64,000 nucleotides of DNA from Pseudodesulfovibrio thermohalotolerans (lineage in GTDB: Bacteria; Desulfobacterota; Desulfovibrionia; Desulfovibrionales; Desulfovibrionaceae). The translations under genes were made by a program, and so were the position numbers. The stretch is from the NCBI RefSeq assembly GCF_021353295.2, contig NZ_CP120635.1:683501-747500 (forward strand). The letters are read 5' to 3'. The notes under the pieces were generated by a model. It ran no database searches. It was not told the origin of the DNA and saw only the letters and a program-made list of their open reading frames with translations. Of the stretch, positions 44,248 to 53,959 are shown piece after piece (position 1 is the first letter of the stretch; each line of letters begins with the position of its first letter).

Positions 44248-45522
44248 CTATGCGGGGTTCACGTAGTAGGTGATGCGGGTGCGAGGGGAGAGATATTCGA
44301 GCATTTCCGGGGAGAGCTGGGCCAGGCGGATGGATTTTTCCACGCGCAGGTCCGGTTCGTCGGCCAGGTCCACGATGAGGGCTTCCTTTTTGGGCACGTC
44401 CGGATCGTAGAGCATGACGCTCGGGTTGAGCTGGTTCTTGGGGTTCACGGCCATGACCATGCCCACCTCGCCGTTGGACAGCTCCACCACGGTGCCGGGC
44501 GGGTACACGCCCAGGCAGCGGATGAACAGGGCGAGCAGCTCCACGTCGAAGAGGTGCTTCTGCTGGCCGAACATGTAGGACAAGGCCAGGTACGGGGTCA
44601 GGGACTCCATGGGATCGGGCCGGTTGCAGTGGTTGTCGTAGGCGTCGGCAATGGCGACCACGCGGGCCAGCCTGTCTATCCTGTCTCCGGCAAGTTTTTG
44701 GGGAAAACCCGATCCGTCCATGCGTTCGTGATGTTGCGCCGTAACCATGGCCGCCTTGCGCGGGAAGACGTCGATGGCCGCCAGCATGGCCGCGCCGTGG
44801 GCGGGGTGCCGTTCGAGGAGTTCCTTTTCCGGCCGGGTCAGTTCGCCTCGTTTCTTCAGGATTTTCTTCGGGATGCGGTCCTTGCCTATGTCGTGGAACA
44901 ACGCGCCCAGGCCCAGGATGGTCATCTCCTCTTCGGAGAGCCCGGCCTCCTTGCCCACGATCATGGACAGCACGGCCACGTTCATGGGGTGCGAGTACGC
45001 GGATTCGCCCCGGTCCATCACGTTCATCAGATGCAGGGTGGACTCGCGGTCGTCCAGAAAGTAGCCGGTCATGCGCGAAACGAAGCGCGCGGCGTCGGCG
45101 ACCGCGTCGGCCTGTCCGGCGGTCACGCCCTTGAGGATGTCGTTGAAGGCCCTGATGCAGGCGTTGAAGCGTTCCTCGCACAGGGCGATGCGCTCCTTCT
45201 TCCGTTTCAGCCTGAGGGTGCGCTCCTTCTTGACCTCCCACAGCCGGTCGATGACCTCGCGCGGCACGGGCTCGGATTCGGGCCGGGCCGTCTCCCCGGC
45301 CTTGGCCGGGACGGAGGGCAGGACGTCGCATTTTTCGGGAATGCAGATCACATGGGTGATGCCCAGGCTTCGTATGAGGGATATCTGGTCGTCATCCCTG
45401 ACCTTGAAACTGCTGAAAAGGAACGGGTGCTCGAACCAGTTGGTTTCTTCCAGCCGGATGAAGACGCCCGGCTTGAGCTGGGCTACCGAGATGCGGAGTT
45501 CGGGCACGTTTTTGTCCACCAT
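44248..45522 (-). CDS. HD-GYP domain protein, probable c-di-GMP phosphodiesterase
   Basis: Encodes 424 residues from ATG 45522; a TTG at 45558 is an alternative. An N-terminal DUF3391-like part (ISVAQLKPGVFIRLEETNWF) precedes a charged helix and the HD-GYP domain: HD pair in GLGALFHDIGKDRIP (residues 210-211) and HHERMDGSGFP at 264-274, where Phe replaces the Tyr of GYP. Such proteins hydrolyse cyclic di-GMP, controlling motility and attachment. It is convergent with the tad-linked kinase gene and monocistronic. Confidence 0.9.
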   Translation of the reverse strand: MVDKNVPELRISVAQLKPGVFIRLEETNWFEHPFLFSSFKVRDDDQISLIRSLGITHVICIPEKCDVLPSVPAKAGETARPESEPVPREVIDRLWEVKKERTLRLKRKKERIALCEERFNACIRAFNDILKGVTAGQADAVADAARFVSRMTGYFLDDRESTLHLMNVMDRGESAYSHPMNVAVLSMIVGKEAGLSEEEMTILGLGALFHDIGKDRIPKKILKKRGELTRPEKELLERHPAHGAAMLAAIDVFPRKAAMVTAQHHERMDGSGFPQKLAGDRIDRLARVVAIADAYDNHCNRPDPMESLTPYLALSYMFGQQKHLFDVELLALFIRCLGVYPPGTVVELSNGEVGMVMAVNPKNQLNPSVMLYDPDVPKKEALIVDLADEPDLRVEKSIRLAQLSPEMLEYLSPRTRITYYVNPA

Positions 45523-45796
45523 GCGCGGGAATATACAACATTGCGAAGTTTCCGACAACAGTTAAGGATGAAATGTTCGTTTAACCGCTTGATTAATAAA
45601 GAATTCATTAATTTTATGTTCGTTGTTCGCAATTTTGTACGGGACGTTGTCCCTAATCGGCCGGAAATCGGACAGACCCGCCTTTTCCGTGAAAAGCGTT
45701 GCCAATATATTCGAAATGGTTTAATTCTGTAGCAAGTAGGTAGGTTTTCCACATCCTTTCACTGTGGGAAAATTGAATTAAGGCGGTTTGTTTATT

Positions 45797-46285
45797 ATGA
45801 CGAAGAGCGCAGGCTCCGGGAGGCGCTTTCCGGTCGGCTTTTTTGCAGTCTTCTTCTTTTTCGTAGCCGTTGGCGGACTGGTTTATTTCCAGACGGATTT
45901 GTTCAAGAGCGTTTCTCGGGAACACGGTCTGTCGGGCATGGTCTCCGTAAGAGGGATGGTCTCCCTCGAACGGCTGGCGTTGTCCGACCGGGAGGTCGAG
46001 GACATCAACCGGGCCGTGGAGCGATATCGCGACACGTTTACCGGCGTGATCCTCACGGTGGACACCGTTGGGCGCGTGGACGAGATCACCCCGTCAACGG
46101 TGCTCGTCTTCGCCGTGGAGTTGCAGACCGGCGGGGATTTGGTGGTCAAGTCCTGGAGCCGCAAGGTCCCGCGAGAAAAGATGGTCTCCCAACTGGTCGG
46201 CTACATGGGAAAGGCCGCCGGGGAGTACAAGGATTTCAAGCGGTTCCCCGACGTTAAACAGAATTTCAAGACCTTGTATATCTAG
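45797..46285 (+). CDS. Single-helix membrane-anchored protein, unknown
   Basis: Encodes 162 residues from ATG 45797 (a TTG nine bases earlier is in frame). A short basic N terminus and one membrane helix (FPVGFFAVFFFFVAVGGLVY near residue 11) place the rest in the periplasm. The soluble part has GVILTVDTVGRVDEITPSTV and WSRKVPREKMVSQLVGYMG. I do not recognise it. The upstream 240 bases are AT-rich and probably hold its promoter; a strong terminator follows. Confidence 0.7.
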   Translation: MTKSAGSGRRFPVGFFAVFFFFVAVGGLVYFQTDLFKSVSREHGLSGMVSVRGMVSLERLALSDREVEDINRAVERYRDTFTGVILTVDTVGRVDEITPSTVLVFAVELQTGGDLVVKSWSRKVPREKMVSQLVGYMGKAAGEYKDFKRFPDVKQNFKTLYI

Positions 46286-46308
46286 CCCGCCGAAAAGCGT
46301 TTGCAAAA

Positions 46309-46341
46309 GGCCCCGGACAGTTGTCCGGGGCCTTTTTTTTT
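46309..46341. terminator. Terminator between convergent genes
   Basis: GGCCCCGGACA (46309-46319) pairs with TGTCCGGGGCC (46322-46332) over a 2-base loop, followed by nine T. Four A precede it, so it may also act on the minus strand. Confidence 0.92.
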
Positions 46342-46365
46342 TGTGTTGTCCGACAGCCTGTCGGA

Positions 46366-46758
46366 TCAGCGTTGTTCCATGTCCTGAAGGAGAATGTCCA
46401 GGGCCTGGATGGAGATGCGGATCTCGAGAAACGAGTAGAGCATGGAGATTATCAGGAACAGAAGGCTCGCGCCGAACAGGATTTGCCCTGCGAGCATTAA
46501 TTCCTGGAAAATGCAGACCATGGCGAAGATACAGGCGAGCATGGACAGGACGCCGTAGACCTGCATGTGGCGGATCATGCGTACCCGCGTCCGCAGATTG
46601 TCGATCTGGGCCAGGATGGATTTGTCCGGTGAACGCCGGTATTCGTCGTGAAGGGTGCGGATGCGGGCCGCCAGCGAGAGGAAGCGGTTGGTGAAGGCGA
46701 GCATGAACAGGGAGATTGCGGGGAAGAGCAGGGCCGGAGTGGTGACGGTCATCTGCAT
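46366..46758 (-). CDS. DUF2721-like membrane protein
   Basis: Encodes 130 residues. An N-terminal hydrophobic segment (TTPALLFPAISLFMLAFTNR), a cytoplasmic helix with many Arg, then two close membrane segments (YGVLSMLACIFAMVCIFQEL; ILFGASLLFLIISMLYSFLE). This pattern and the end EIRISIQALDILLQDMEQ fit DUF2721 proteins. The function is unknown. Monocistronic. Confidence 0.82.
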   Translation of the reverse strand: MQMTVTTPALLFPAISLFMLAFTNRFLSLAARIRTLHDEYRRSPDKSILAQIDNLRTRVRMIRHMQVYGVLSMLACIFAMVCIFQELMLAGQILFGASLLFLIISMLYSFLEIRISIQALDILLQDMEQR

Positions 46759-46914
46759 GGGAGCCTCGTACAGCGTCCCGGCTGTGCGGCCGAGCGCGTT
46801 TGGATAGCGGTTTCGGGGGACCGTCCGGCTTTCGTGGCGGAAGTCCGGACGATCGAATGCTAGCCGATCGGATGGCGGAAGTAAATCGGTGCGGGCCGGG
46901 CCGAGGCTGCCCGT

Positions 46915-46944
46915 AAAAAAGGCCGGACGCGCTCGCGCCCGGCC
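46915..46944 (-). terminator. Terminator after the GlmS-like gene
   Basis: On the minus strand GGCCGGGCGCG pairs with CGCGTCCGGCC, followed by six T (46920-46915), 26 bases past the stop codon. Confidence 0.88.
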
Positions 46945-46969
46945 TTTGCCGTTGTTTTGGTCCGTCCGT

Positions 46970-49795
46970 CTACCCCTGCGGCCTGGAGATGCCGACGGTG
47001 ACGGTTTTTGCCTGGTGGCGGATGGTGTCGATGGGGCGGGTCATTTCCTCGATGGCCTTGTTGAGGACCGTAAGGATGTCGGCCAGGCGCGCTTCGGTGG
47101 CGCAGATGGCCTCGGACTGGTTGACCAGCCAGAGCATATAGTTTGCCAGGGACGAGGCCACGCGGGCGGGCAGGGCCGAATCCGTCGCCCCGGAGGCGAT
47201 CCGCTCGTTGCATTTGTTCAGCGACACCAGGAGCTTGCCCCGGTCGAACCGGGCCGTGTCCTCAAGCATCTCCGCAATGAGGGCGCGGGCCTGGCGGAAG
47301 GGCTCGGCATGGGCGTCGATGGCCTTGGCCGCCGACACGCCCCACCAGTGGCCAGCCACGGTCTCCAGCACGAAATCCAGGCCGCCGCCCACGCGGGGCA
47401 CCTTGATGGTCGCCTCGGCCACGGCGTCGAAACGGTCCTCGTCCTCGGCGCAGAACACGATGGGCGAACCGTTGTGCGCCTTGAAGATCGTGGTCTCCTT
47501 GACCGTGTCCGTGACCACCATTTCGGGCAGGTCGGAGGCCATGACCAGGGTCAGCGGCTCGGTGGACAGGTCGATGTGCTTCTTGTCCTCGGTGACGTCG
47601 CACGGGATGGATTTATAGCACAATTCCGAGAGCTTGATGCGCACTTCCTGGGCGGCCACGCAGTTGGAGCCGTTGCCGACCAGCGCCCAGTAGCGGTGCA
47701 CGGGCGCGAACTTCCTCGCCACTTCGGCGATGGCCTCCTTGGTCTCCAGCACCCGGTCGATGCGGCCGGGCAAATTCTCCAGCGACTCGATCTCGCCGAG
47801 AATGGCGGGCCGGTCCAGGGTGCCGAGGATGTCGGCCAGCCACAGGGACAGCAGCTTGCCCGCCGCGATCTGGGAATAGAACGCCTTGGTCGAGGCAACT
47901 GCCATCTCCACGTCGCGGCCGTTGGAGGTGTAGATGTACGAGTCGGACTTCTGCACCAGCGGCGAGTTGCGCCGGTTGACGATGCAGTTGACCCACGCGC
48001 CCCGGTCGCGGCAAAGGTCCACCACCCGGTTGGTGTCCGTGGTGGTGCCCGACTGCGACACAGGGATCAGGAACGCGTCGTCCATGCGCTCTTCGCCCAT
48101 GAATCCGATCAGCTCCGAGCCGGTGTACGGCTCGATGGATATGCCCGTGCCCGACAGGGTGCGCCGCAGGAGTTGGGCCACGGCCATGGCGGCCACGGCG
48201 GCCGTGCCCTGGCCCACGCAGATTATCCGGCGGATGGGATGCTCGGTGTCGCGGAACCGTTCCACCAGGGCCGGGCCGTGCCCGAATCCCTCGGGCAGGA
48301 ATTCCACCCCGCCGTTCTTCTTGAGATATTTCCCGTGCAGGGTGTTGCGCACCGAGTCCGGGGCCTCGTGGATTTCCTTCTCGATGTAGTGGGTGAACTC
48401 GCCCCGGAAGATGTCCCTGGAGAAAATCTCGATCTTTTCCTCGGCCAGCTCGACGGGCTCGCCGTTGTCCAGGTACCGGGCCACGGGAATGGCGTCCTCG
48501 GGGTCGGTGTCTTTGAGGACCACGGATACGCCGCCCTGCCTGTGCACGGCCACGGGGAAGGAGGAGCGGGCGCGGGCGGCCATGCCGTAGGCCTCGCTCG
48601 CCACCAGCCAGCCGTCCCGGGTCCTGCCGATGTAGAAGGATTGGCCCGACCCCTTTTGGGCCAGGAACTGGGAGTCGAAATCATTGAGGTTCTGCATGAC
48701 CACGGCCAGGGAGCCATCGCACCGCCTGAGCACGTTGCGGAACCGCTCCTCGGCGTCGCCCTTGTTCTCCACGCCCAGGTGGAAAAGCACGGGCAGGATC
48801 TTGGCGTCCGTGGAGATGGCGGGCGGAATGAGCGCACCCTTGGCCAGGACCGACTCCTCGACCAGGGTGCGGTAGTTGTCCACGTCGCCGTTGAGCACGA
48901 ACATGGTCTTTTCCAGCCCGGTGGACATGTCGCCCTCGACCAGCCCGTCCACGGGGTGGCAGTTGGGCACGGAAATGATGCCGTTGGACGCCCAGCGGGT
49001 GTGGGCGATGATATTCAGGGTCTGCAACCCCTCGGACATGGTCCAGAGCAGGTCGTCGCGCCGGATGAAGTCGCGCAGGGCCGCGCCGTTGTCCCCGAGC
49101 TGGCCCACGAGCTGGGCCACCTTGTAGAGGAAGCGGCAGGCGGTCCGGCCGTCGGCGAGCTTGCGCACCAGCACCTGCCGGGTGTCGGCGTTGCCGATGG
49201 AGCAGCGGTCCGCCAGCTTCTGCTTCTGCTCGGCGGTCAGGGCCAGCTCCGGGTCCGCGCCCTCGGGCAGGATGAAGGCCAGGGCCACGCCCGCCGAGTC
49301 GCGGCCGCGCACTTCGAGCTTGTCGATGGACTGGAGGACCTGCTCGGCTCCCCAAGCCAGGAAATGCCGGTCGCGGGCGTCCGGTGCGTCGGCCAAGTCG
49401 CCGGGCATGAGCGACAGGGTGCGGTCCCTGTTGACCAGGACCTCCTGCTCGATCTGCCACAAATAGTCGTCCAGGGTCTCGCGCAACCCTTCGAGCTCGT
49501 CGGTGCGCGGTCCCTGCTCCAGCTTCACGGCAGCCGCGTTGCGCAGGTTCCGGAGGGTGTCCCGGATGGACGAAAGCGCCCGCAACGCCTCGGGATCGCT
49601 CACGAGCCGCATGTGCAGCCCAAAGGACATGAGGTCGTAGAACCGCTCCGCCAGCTCATCCAGCGGCTTGGCGGCGTCGAGAAGGTCCGGGGTTTCGCGG
49701 ATTTCAGTGAAAGCTGCGTCGAGAGAGAAGAGCCAGTCGATGTCCGGCGTCTCCAACCATTTTTTATTGCTTAAGAAACTGGCGATACCACACAT
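46970..49795 (-). CDS. Enlarged GlmS-like glutamine amidotransferase/SIS protein
   Basis: Encodes 941 residues, compared with about 610 for normal GlmS, which makes glucosamine 6-phosphate from fructose 6-phosphate and glutamine. The catalytic Cys2 is present (MCGIASFL). Glutaminase landmarks VRGRDSAGVAL (near 162), AHTRWASNG (near 265) and VLNGDVDNY are recognisable, but about 195 extra residues, mostly helical, lie before the second of these. Two SIS domains follow (VGQGTAAVAAMAVAQLLRR; PVSQSGTTTDTNRVVDLCR). The C terminus AKTVTVGISRPQG differs from the usual GlmS end. It may be a true GlmS variant or act on another sugar phosphate. ATG 49795 puts Cys at position 2. Confidence 0.88.
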   Translation of the reverse strand: MCGIASFLSNKKWLETPDIDWLFSLDAAFTEIRETPDLLDAAKPLDELAERFYDLMSFGLHMRLVSDPEALRALSSIRDTLRNLRNAAAVKLEQGPRTDELEGLRETLDDYLWQIEQEVLVNRDRTLSLMPGDLADAPDARDRHFLAWGAEQVLQSIDKLEVRGRDSAGVALAFILPEGADPELALTAEQKQKLADRCSIGNADTRQVLVRKLADGRTACRFLYKVAQLVGQLGDNGAALRDFIRRDDLLWTMSEGLQTLNIIAHTRWASNGIISVPNCHPVDGLVEGDMSTGLEKTMFVLNGDVDNYRTLVEESVLAKGALIPPAISTDAKILPVLFHLGVENKGDAEERFRNVLRRCDGSLAVVMQNLNDFDSQFLAQKGSGQSFYIGRTRDGWLVASEAYGMAARARSSFPVAVHRQGGVSVVLKDTDPEDAIPVARYLDNGEPVELAEEKIEIFSRDIFRGEFTHYIEKEIHEAPDSVRNTLHGKYLKKNGGVEFLPEGFGHGPALVERFRDTEHPIRRIICVGQGTAAVAAMAVAQLLRRTLSGTGISIEPYTGSELIGFMGEERMDDAFLIPVSQSGTTTDTNRVVDLCRDRGAWVNCIVNRRNSPLVQKSDSYIYTSNGRDVEMAVASTKAFYSQIAAGKLLSLWLADILGTLDRPAILGEIESLENLPGRIDRVLETKEAIAEVARKFAPVHRYWALVGNGSNCVAAQEVRIKLSELCYKSIPCDVTEDKKHIDLSTEPLTLVMASDLPEMVVTDTVKETTIFKAHNGSPIVFCAEDEDRFDAVAEATIKVPRVGGGLDFVLETVAGHWWGVSAAKAIDAHAEPFRQARALIAEMLEDTARFDRGKLLVSLNKCNERIASGATDSALPARVASSLANYMLWLVNQSEAICATEARLADILTVLNKAIEEMTRPIDTIRHQAKTVTVGISRPQG

Positions 49796-50014
49796 GGCGG
49801 TCGTGTACTCCTGGTGGATGGTTTCGGTGCAGGACGGCGGGGCGGCGCGGAAATGCATGGCGCGCCGGGCGTCTTGCATGGATTCGTTGAATTACTGCAC
49901 ATGCCTTGGCTTGGCAAGGGTGGGACGGGGTCGGTGGCGGGCCGGGAGCGGGGGAGGGGAGGAGTTGTGGGGGCGGGACATTTGAATGAAGAAAGTGATT
50001 AAAACAATCTTTTC

Positions 50015-50033
50015 AACATGTAATGAACATGTT
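50015..50033. promoter_or_regulatory. Perfect inverted repeat, candidate operator
   Basis: AACATGT-AATGA-ACATGTT is a perfect 7-bp inverted repeat with a 5-base spacer, in the gap between the divergent GlmS-like and binding-protein genes, 62 bases before the latter's start. Confidence 0.45.
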
Positions 50034-50094
50034 ACGGGTAAACCAAAATATGTTGGGAGGATCAGGGGAGTATGATGATCCAGGGGAAGCTTGC

Positions 50095-51342
50095 ATGAAG
50101 TCAGGCGCGGCGCGTTGTGTGTGGACCCTGATTGTCCTGTGTCTGGCGCTTTCGGGCGCGACGGCGCGGGCTCAGGACACGGCGCGCTACGTTCTCGGCA
50201 TGTCAGCGGCCTTCACCGGCTCCAGCGACGGCCTGGGGGTGGAGCTTTACCGGGGCTCCATGGCCTATTTCAACTATCTCAACGAGCACGGCGGCATCAA
50301 CGGCAAGCCGGTCTCCATCCGCATCCTGGACGACGGCTATCAGCCCGGCCCGGCCATCGACAACACCATCGAGTTCCTGCGGGGGGAGGAACCGCTCTGC
50401 CTGTTCAATTACGTGGGCACCCCCACCGTGACCCGCATTTTGCCCCTTCTCAAGGGATATTCCGGGCGCAGGAAGCTGCTCTTCTTTCCTTTTTCCGGGG
50501 CTGAACCGCAACGCGAGTTGCCCTATGGCCGCTACGTGTTCAACCTTCGCGCCTCCTACCGCAGTGAGCTGGCCGGTCTGGTGGACCGGTTCCTGCGCCT
50601 CAATCGCAAGCGGTTGGCGGTTTTTTATCAGGCGGACGCCTTTGGACGAAGCGGCTGGGACGGCGCGCACAGGGCGCTCAAGTCGCGGGGGTTCAGTCTG
50701 GTGGGCGAGGCGACCTACCGGCGCGGGGCGCGTTTCGGGGAATCCATGAAGCGGCAGGTGGAGATTCTCATGCGTGCGAATCCGGATGCCATCCTGTCCA
50801 TCGGTTCGTATGCGGCCTGTGCGGCCTTTATCCGGGACGCCCGCGACATGGGGCTTGAAGCGCCCATCGCCAACGTGTCCTTCGTGGGCAGCGAGAAACT
50901 CCTTCAACTGTTGCTCGATGCGGGGCGGATGCGGGGACGGGATTACACGACCAACCTGGTCAATTCCCAGGTGGTCCCGAGTTACGAGGATCTGAGTCTG
51001 CCCGCCGTGCGCGAGTATCGCGATCTCATGGACCGTTACGCCCCGGAGGCCCCGGAGCTGTCCGACCGGGATTATGCGCCCCTGCGCTACAGTTTCACCA
51101 GTTTCGAGGGGTTCCTCAACGCCAAGGCCATGGCCCGCATCCTGGAGGCGTACGACTCCGCGCCCGAGCAGGGGCTCGGGGCGGCGGCCGAGTCCATCCG
51201 CGAGGCGGATATAGGCATCGACGTGCCCATGCGCTTCGGCCCGGACCGGCACCAGGGCGTGGACAGCGTTTATTTCACCATTTTCCGTGACGGCAGGTTC
51301 GTGCCCATGGACGAGGGGCAGTGGCGGGCATGGCAACTTTGA
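50095..51342 (+). CDS. Periplasmic binding protein, branched-chain amino acid type
   Basis: Encodes 415 residues from ATG 50095 (CAGGGGAAG upstream). Signal peptide at 1-26, cut after ARA. The mature fold is the Leu/Ile/Val-binding (Peripla_BP_6) type: LGMSAAFTGSSDGLGVELYR near 34, FNYLNEHGGINGKPVSIRIL near 60 and LAVFYQADAFGRSGWDGA near 178. No ABC transporter is adjacent. Instead the gene overlaps a hybrid kinase gene, so the protein probably presents a ligand to that kinase. The ligand is unknown. Confidence 0.87.
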   Translation: MKSGAARCVWTLIVLCLALSGATARAQDTARYVLGMSAAFTGSSDGLGVELYRGSMAYFNYLNEHGGINGKPVSIRILDDGYQPGPAIDNTIEFLRGEEPLCLFNYVGTPTVTRILPLLKGYSGRRKLLFFPFSGAEPQRELPYGRYVFNLRASYRSELAGLVDRFLRLNRKRLAVFYQADAFGRSGWDGAHRALKSRGFSLVGEATYRRGARFGESMKRQVEILMRANPDAILSIGSYAACAAFIRDARDMGLEAPIANVSFVGSEKLLQLLLDAGRMRGRDYTTNLVNSQVVPSYEDLSLPAVREYRDLMDRYAPEAPELSDRDYAPLRYSFTSFEGFLNAKAMARILEAYDSAPEQGLGAAAESIREADIGIDVPMRFGPDRHQGVDSVYFTIFRDGRFVPMDEGQWRAWQL

Positions 51343-53855
51343 GGGGCATGTCCCTGTTCAAGAAGACCGGGTTGGTCACGTTCTGCCTGTTCGGGATCAT
51401 CTCGGGCCTGACCTCGGTTCTGGCCGCCTGGACCCTGTATGGAATGATGACCAAGGAGTACCTGAGCAAGGGCACGGCCATCGCCCAGTCCATTGCCGGG
51501 GCCAGCCAGGATGTTCTGCTCAACCGCGACGCGGCCACGATCCAGTCCATGATCGACCAATATCTCGATATCGAGGGCGTGGCCTACGTGTTCGTGGTGG
51601 ACGCGGACGGGCTGGTGATTTCGCACACCTTCGTGCCCGAGTTTCCGGCGTTGCTGCGCGATGTCAAAGGCTTTCGGCACGAGATCGCCATAACCTCCCT
51701 GGAAATAGAGCCCTATGGGCGGGTTCTCGACGTCAGCGCGCCGGTTTTGGGGGGCATGGCCGGGCATGTGCACGTGGGGATGGGCAGGGAGTTGATCCTG
51801 GCGTATTTCTGGGGGGTGCTCCTCAAGATGCAGGGCCTGCTCTTCATCGTATTTTGGGTGTGCGTGGGCATTCTCTATCTGATGATGCGGCGAATTTCAC
51901 GCCCTCTGGGGCAGCTCACCGATTACGCGAGAAGGCTGGCGGCTCATGATTTTTCGGCGGACATCGACATCCGCTCCCGGGACGAATTGGACGTGCTCGG
52001 CCGGGCCATGAAATCCATGGGGCTGGAGTTGGCCCTGCTCTTCTCGGAGATGGAGAGCGAGGTGGGAAAGGCCACCGCCGAGCTGCGGGACAACATGGCC
52101 TATCTCTCGGCCATTATCGACAACCTCGCGGACGGCCTGCTGGTGGTGGACGTGAACGGACGGATTTCCGTCATCAATCCGGCCATGCGCGAGTTTTTCG
52201 ATTTGGGCGACGTGCCTTGCAGCGGAGAGTTCCCCTCCCGATTTTTTCCCGTCGAAGTCACGACCGTGGCCGAGAGAATCCGCCGATGCTCCGGCGAGGT
52301 GCTGGCCGCCGAAATTCCGCTGTCCCGGGGACGGACGGGCAAGGCCGTGGGCTCGTCCATTTTTGCCGAGAAGCCTGCCCGTCAGTGCATGGGCGGGGTG
52401 CTCCTGGTTCGGGATATCTCCAGGGAGAAGGAGCTGGACCAGCTCAAGACGGATTTCATCTCCACCGTTTCCCACGAGCTGCGGACTCCCATGACCTCTG
52501 TGCTCGGTTTTTCCAAGATCATCAGGAAGAAGCTGGAGCAGGCCGTGTTCCCCCTGCTCGCCGGACAAAAGGGCGTGGAGAGGCCCATCAGCCAGGTGCG
52601 CGGCAATATGGATATCATCGTGGCCGAGGCCGAGCGGCTGACCGAGCTTATCAACGACGTTCTGGATATCGCCCGCATGGAGGCCGGGGAAATCCGGTGG
52701 CGGGACGAGCGCGTGTCCATGGCCGGGGTCCTGAAGCAATCCGTGGAGGCCACCCTTGGTCTGTGGCAGGCCAAGGGGCTTGTCGTGGAAACGGTCGTCG
52801 AGGACGGCCTTCCGGATGTGCGGGGCGACCGCGCCCGGCTGGTGCAGGTTGTGGTCAATCTCCTGTCCAACGCGGTCAAGTTCACCGACAGGGGAACGAT
52901 CCGGTGCGCGGCCGGGCGCGACGGCGACTATGTGCGCGTCTCGGTGGAGGATGAAGGGGCAGGCATCGACATGGACGATCTGCGCATGGTTTTCGACAAG
53001 TTCAGGCAGGTGGGCGACACCCTTACCGGCAAGCCCGAGGGCTCGGGGCTGGGACTGCCCATCTGCCGCCAGATAGTGGAACGCCACGGCGGCTCCATTT
53101 GGGCCGAGAGCCATGTCGGCAAGGGCAGCGTCTTCACCTTCACCATCCCTGTGGCGGAGGCGAAAGCCCAGTCTGACGGCGAAGCTCCCGTGGCCCCGTT
53201 GCCCGGGGTGGAAAGCGCGGTTTGCCGGGCTTGCGGCGAGGTGGTGAAGGAGGCGCGGACCTCGCCGCTGATTCTGGTGGTGGACGACGATCCCTCCCTG
53301 CTCGAATATCTTTCCCAGGTTTTCGAGGAGCAGGGATTCGCCGTGTGCGAGGCGCGGAACGGCCAGGACGCCGTGGCCGCGGCCCGTTCGGCAATGCCCG
53401 ATCTGATTACCATGGACATCATGATGCCGGATATGAACGGCTGCGAGGCCATCGCCCGGTTGCGGGCCATGCCGGAAACCCGCGACATTCCCATTCTGGT
53501 CATCACCGCCCTGAGCGGGACTGAGGCCGAGGTGGGGGACATCTCTCTCGTCAAGCCCGTGGACGAAGCCGCTGTACTCGGTTCCGCCCGGGCGCTGCTG
53601 TACGGCAGTTCCTGCGGCGACTCCTGCCTCGTCCTCGGCGGGCGGGAGGATTGCGATCTCGACGGGCTGCGGGCGTTGTGTTCGGGCGAGGTGGCCTTCG
53701 TCGCGCCCGACGATTTCTGGCATCTGGTCGAGAACGGCTTCAAGGGGACCGTGTTCATTCCCCCGACAGCGGCGGACAAGGTGGACCTGGAGCGACTGAC
53801 CGGCATCGACGGCGTGTCGGCTGTCATTCTGCCGCCGACGGCTTGCGACAATTAG
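51330..53855 (+). CDS. Membrane hybrid histidine kinase
   Basis: Encodes 841 residues. Membrane helix at about 15-35, a periplasmic sensor of about 130 residues (VAYVFVVDADGLVISHTFVP), a second helix near 165-190, HAMP to about 245, a PAS domain near 265-330, HisKA with STVSHELRTPMTSVLGF near 378, HATPase (NLLSNAVKF near 510, GSGLGLPICRQIV), and a receiver from about 647 with phosphoacceptor in LITMDIMMPD. The final 75 residues are unassigned. ATG 51330 overlaps the binding-protein gene by 13 bases; ATG 51348 is possible. The pair probably forms one sensing complex in the periplasm. Confidence 0.9.
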   Translation: MATLRGMSLFKKTGLVTFCLFGIISGLTSVLAAWTLYGMMTKEYLSKGTAIAQSIAGASQDVLLNRDAATIQSMIDQYLDIEGVAYVFVVDADGLVISHTFVPEFPALLRDVKGFRHEIAITSLEIEPYGRVLDVSAPVLGGMAGHVHVGMGRELILAYFWGVLLKMQGLLFIVFWVCVGILYLMMRRISRPLGQLTDYARRLAAHDFSADIDIRSRDELDVLGRAMKSMGLELALLFSEMESEVGKATAELRDNMAYLSAIIDNLADGLLVVDVNGRISVINPAMREFFDLGDVPCSGEFPSRFFPVEVTTVAERIRRCSGEVLAAEIPLSRGRTGKAVGSSIFAEKPARQCMGGVLLVRDISREKELDQLKTDFISTVSHELRTPMTSVLGFSKIIRKKLEQAVFPLLAGQKGVERPISQVRGNMDIIVAEAERLTELINDVLDIARMEAGEIRWRDERVSMAGVLKQSVEATLGLWQAKGLVVETVVEDGLPDVRGDRARLVQVVVNLLSNAVKFTDRGTIRCAAGRDGDYVRVSVEDEGAGIDMDDLRMVFDKFRQVGDTLTGKPEGSGLGLPICRQIVERHGGSIWAESHVGKGSVFTFTIPVAEAKAQSDGEAPVAPLPGVESAVCRACGEVVKEARTSPLILVVDDDPSLLEYLSQVFEEQGFAVCEARNGQDAVAAARSAMPDLITMDIMMPDMNGCEAIARLRAMPETRDIPILVITALSGTEAEVGDISLVKPVDEAAVLGSARALLYGSSCGDSCLVLGGREDCDLDGLRALCSGEVAFVAPDDFWHLVENGFKGTVFIPPTAADKVDLERLTGIDGVSAVILPPTACDN

Positions 53856-53959
53856 GTTGTCCCCGTTATTCCAATTGCGAGACCCGCCACTCTTGTGGCA
53901 TGGTCATACAATTGCAAAATTCTGCTTGATTATGTTCAAACCAGTAAGGAGATTGTGTG

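Noticed and set aside
46889..49774. 961-residue open frame opposite the GlmS-like gene
   Set aside because: Antisense shadow; the minus-strand protein has catalytic Cys2 and SIS motifs, while this frame has none.
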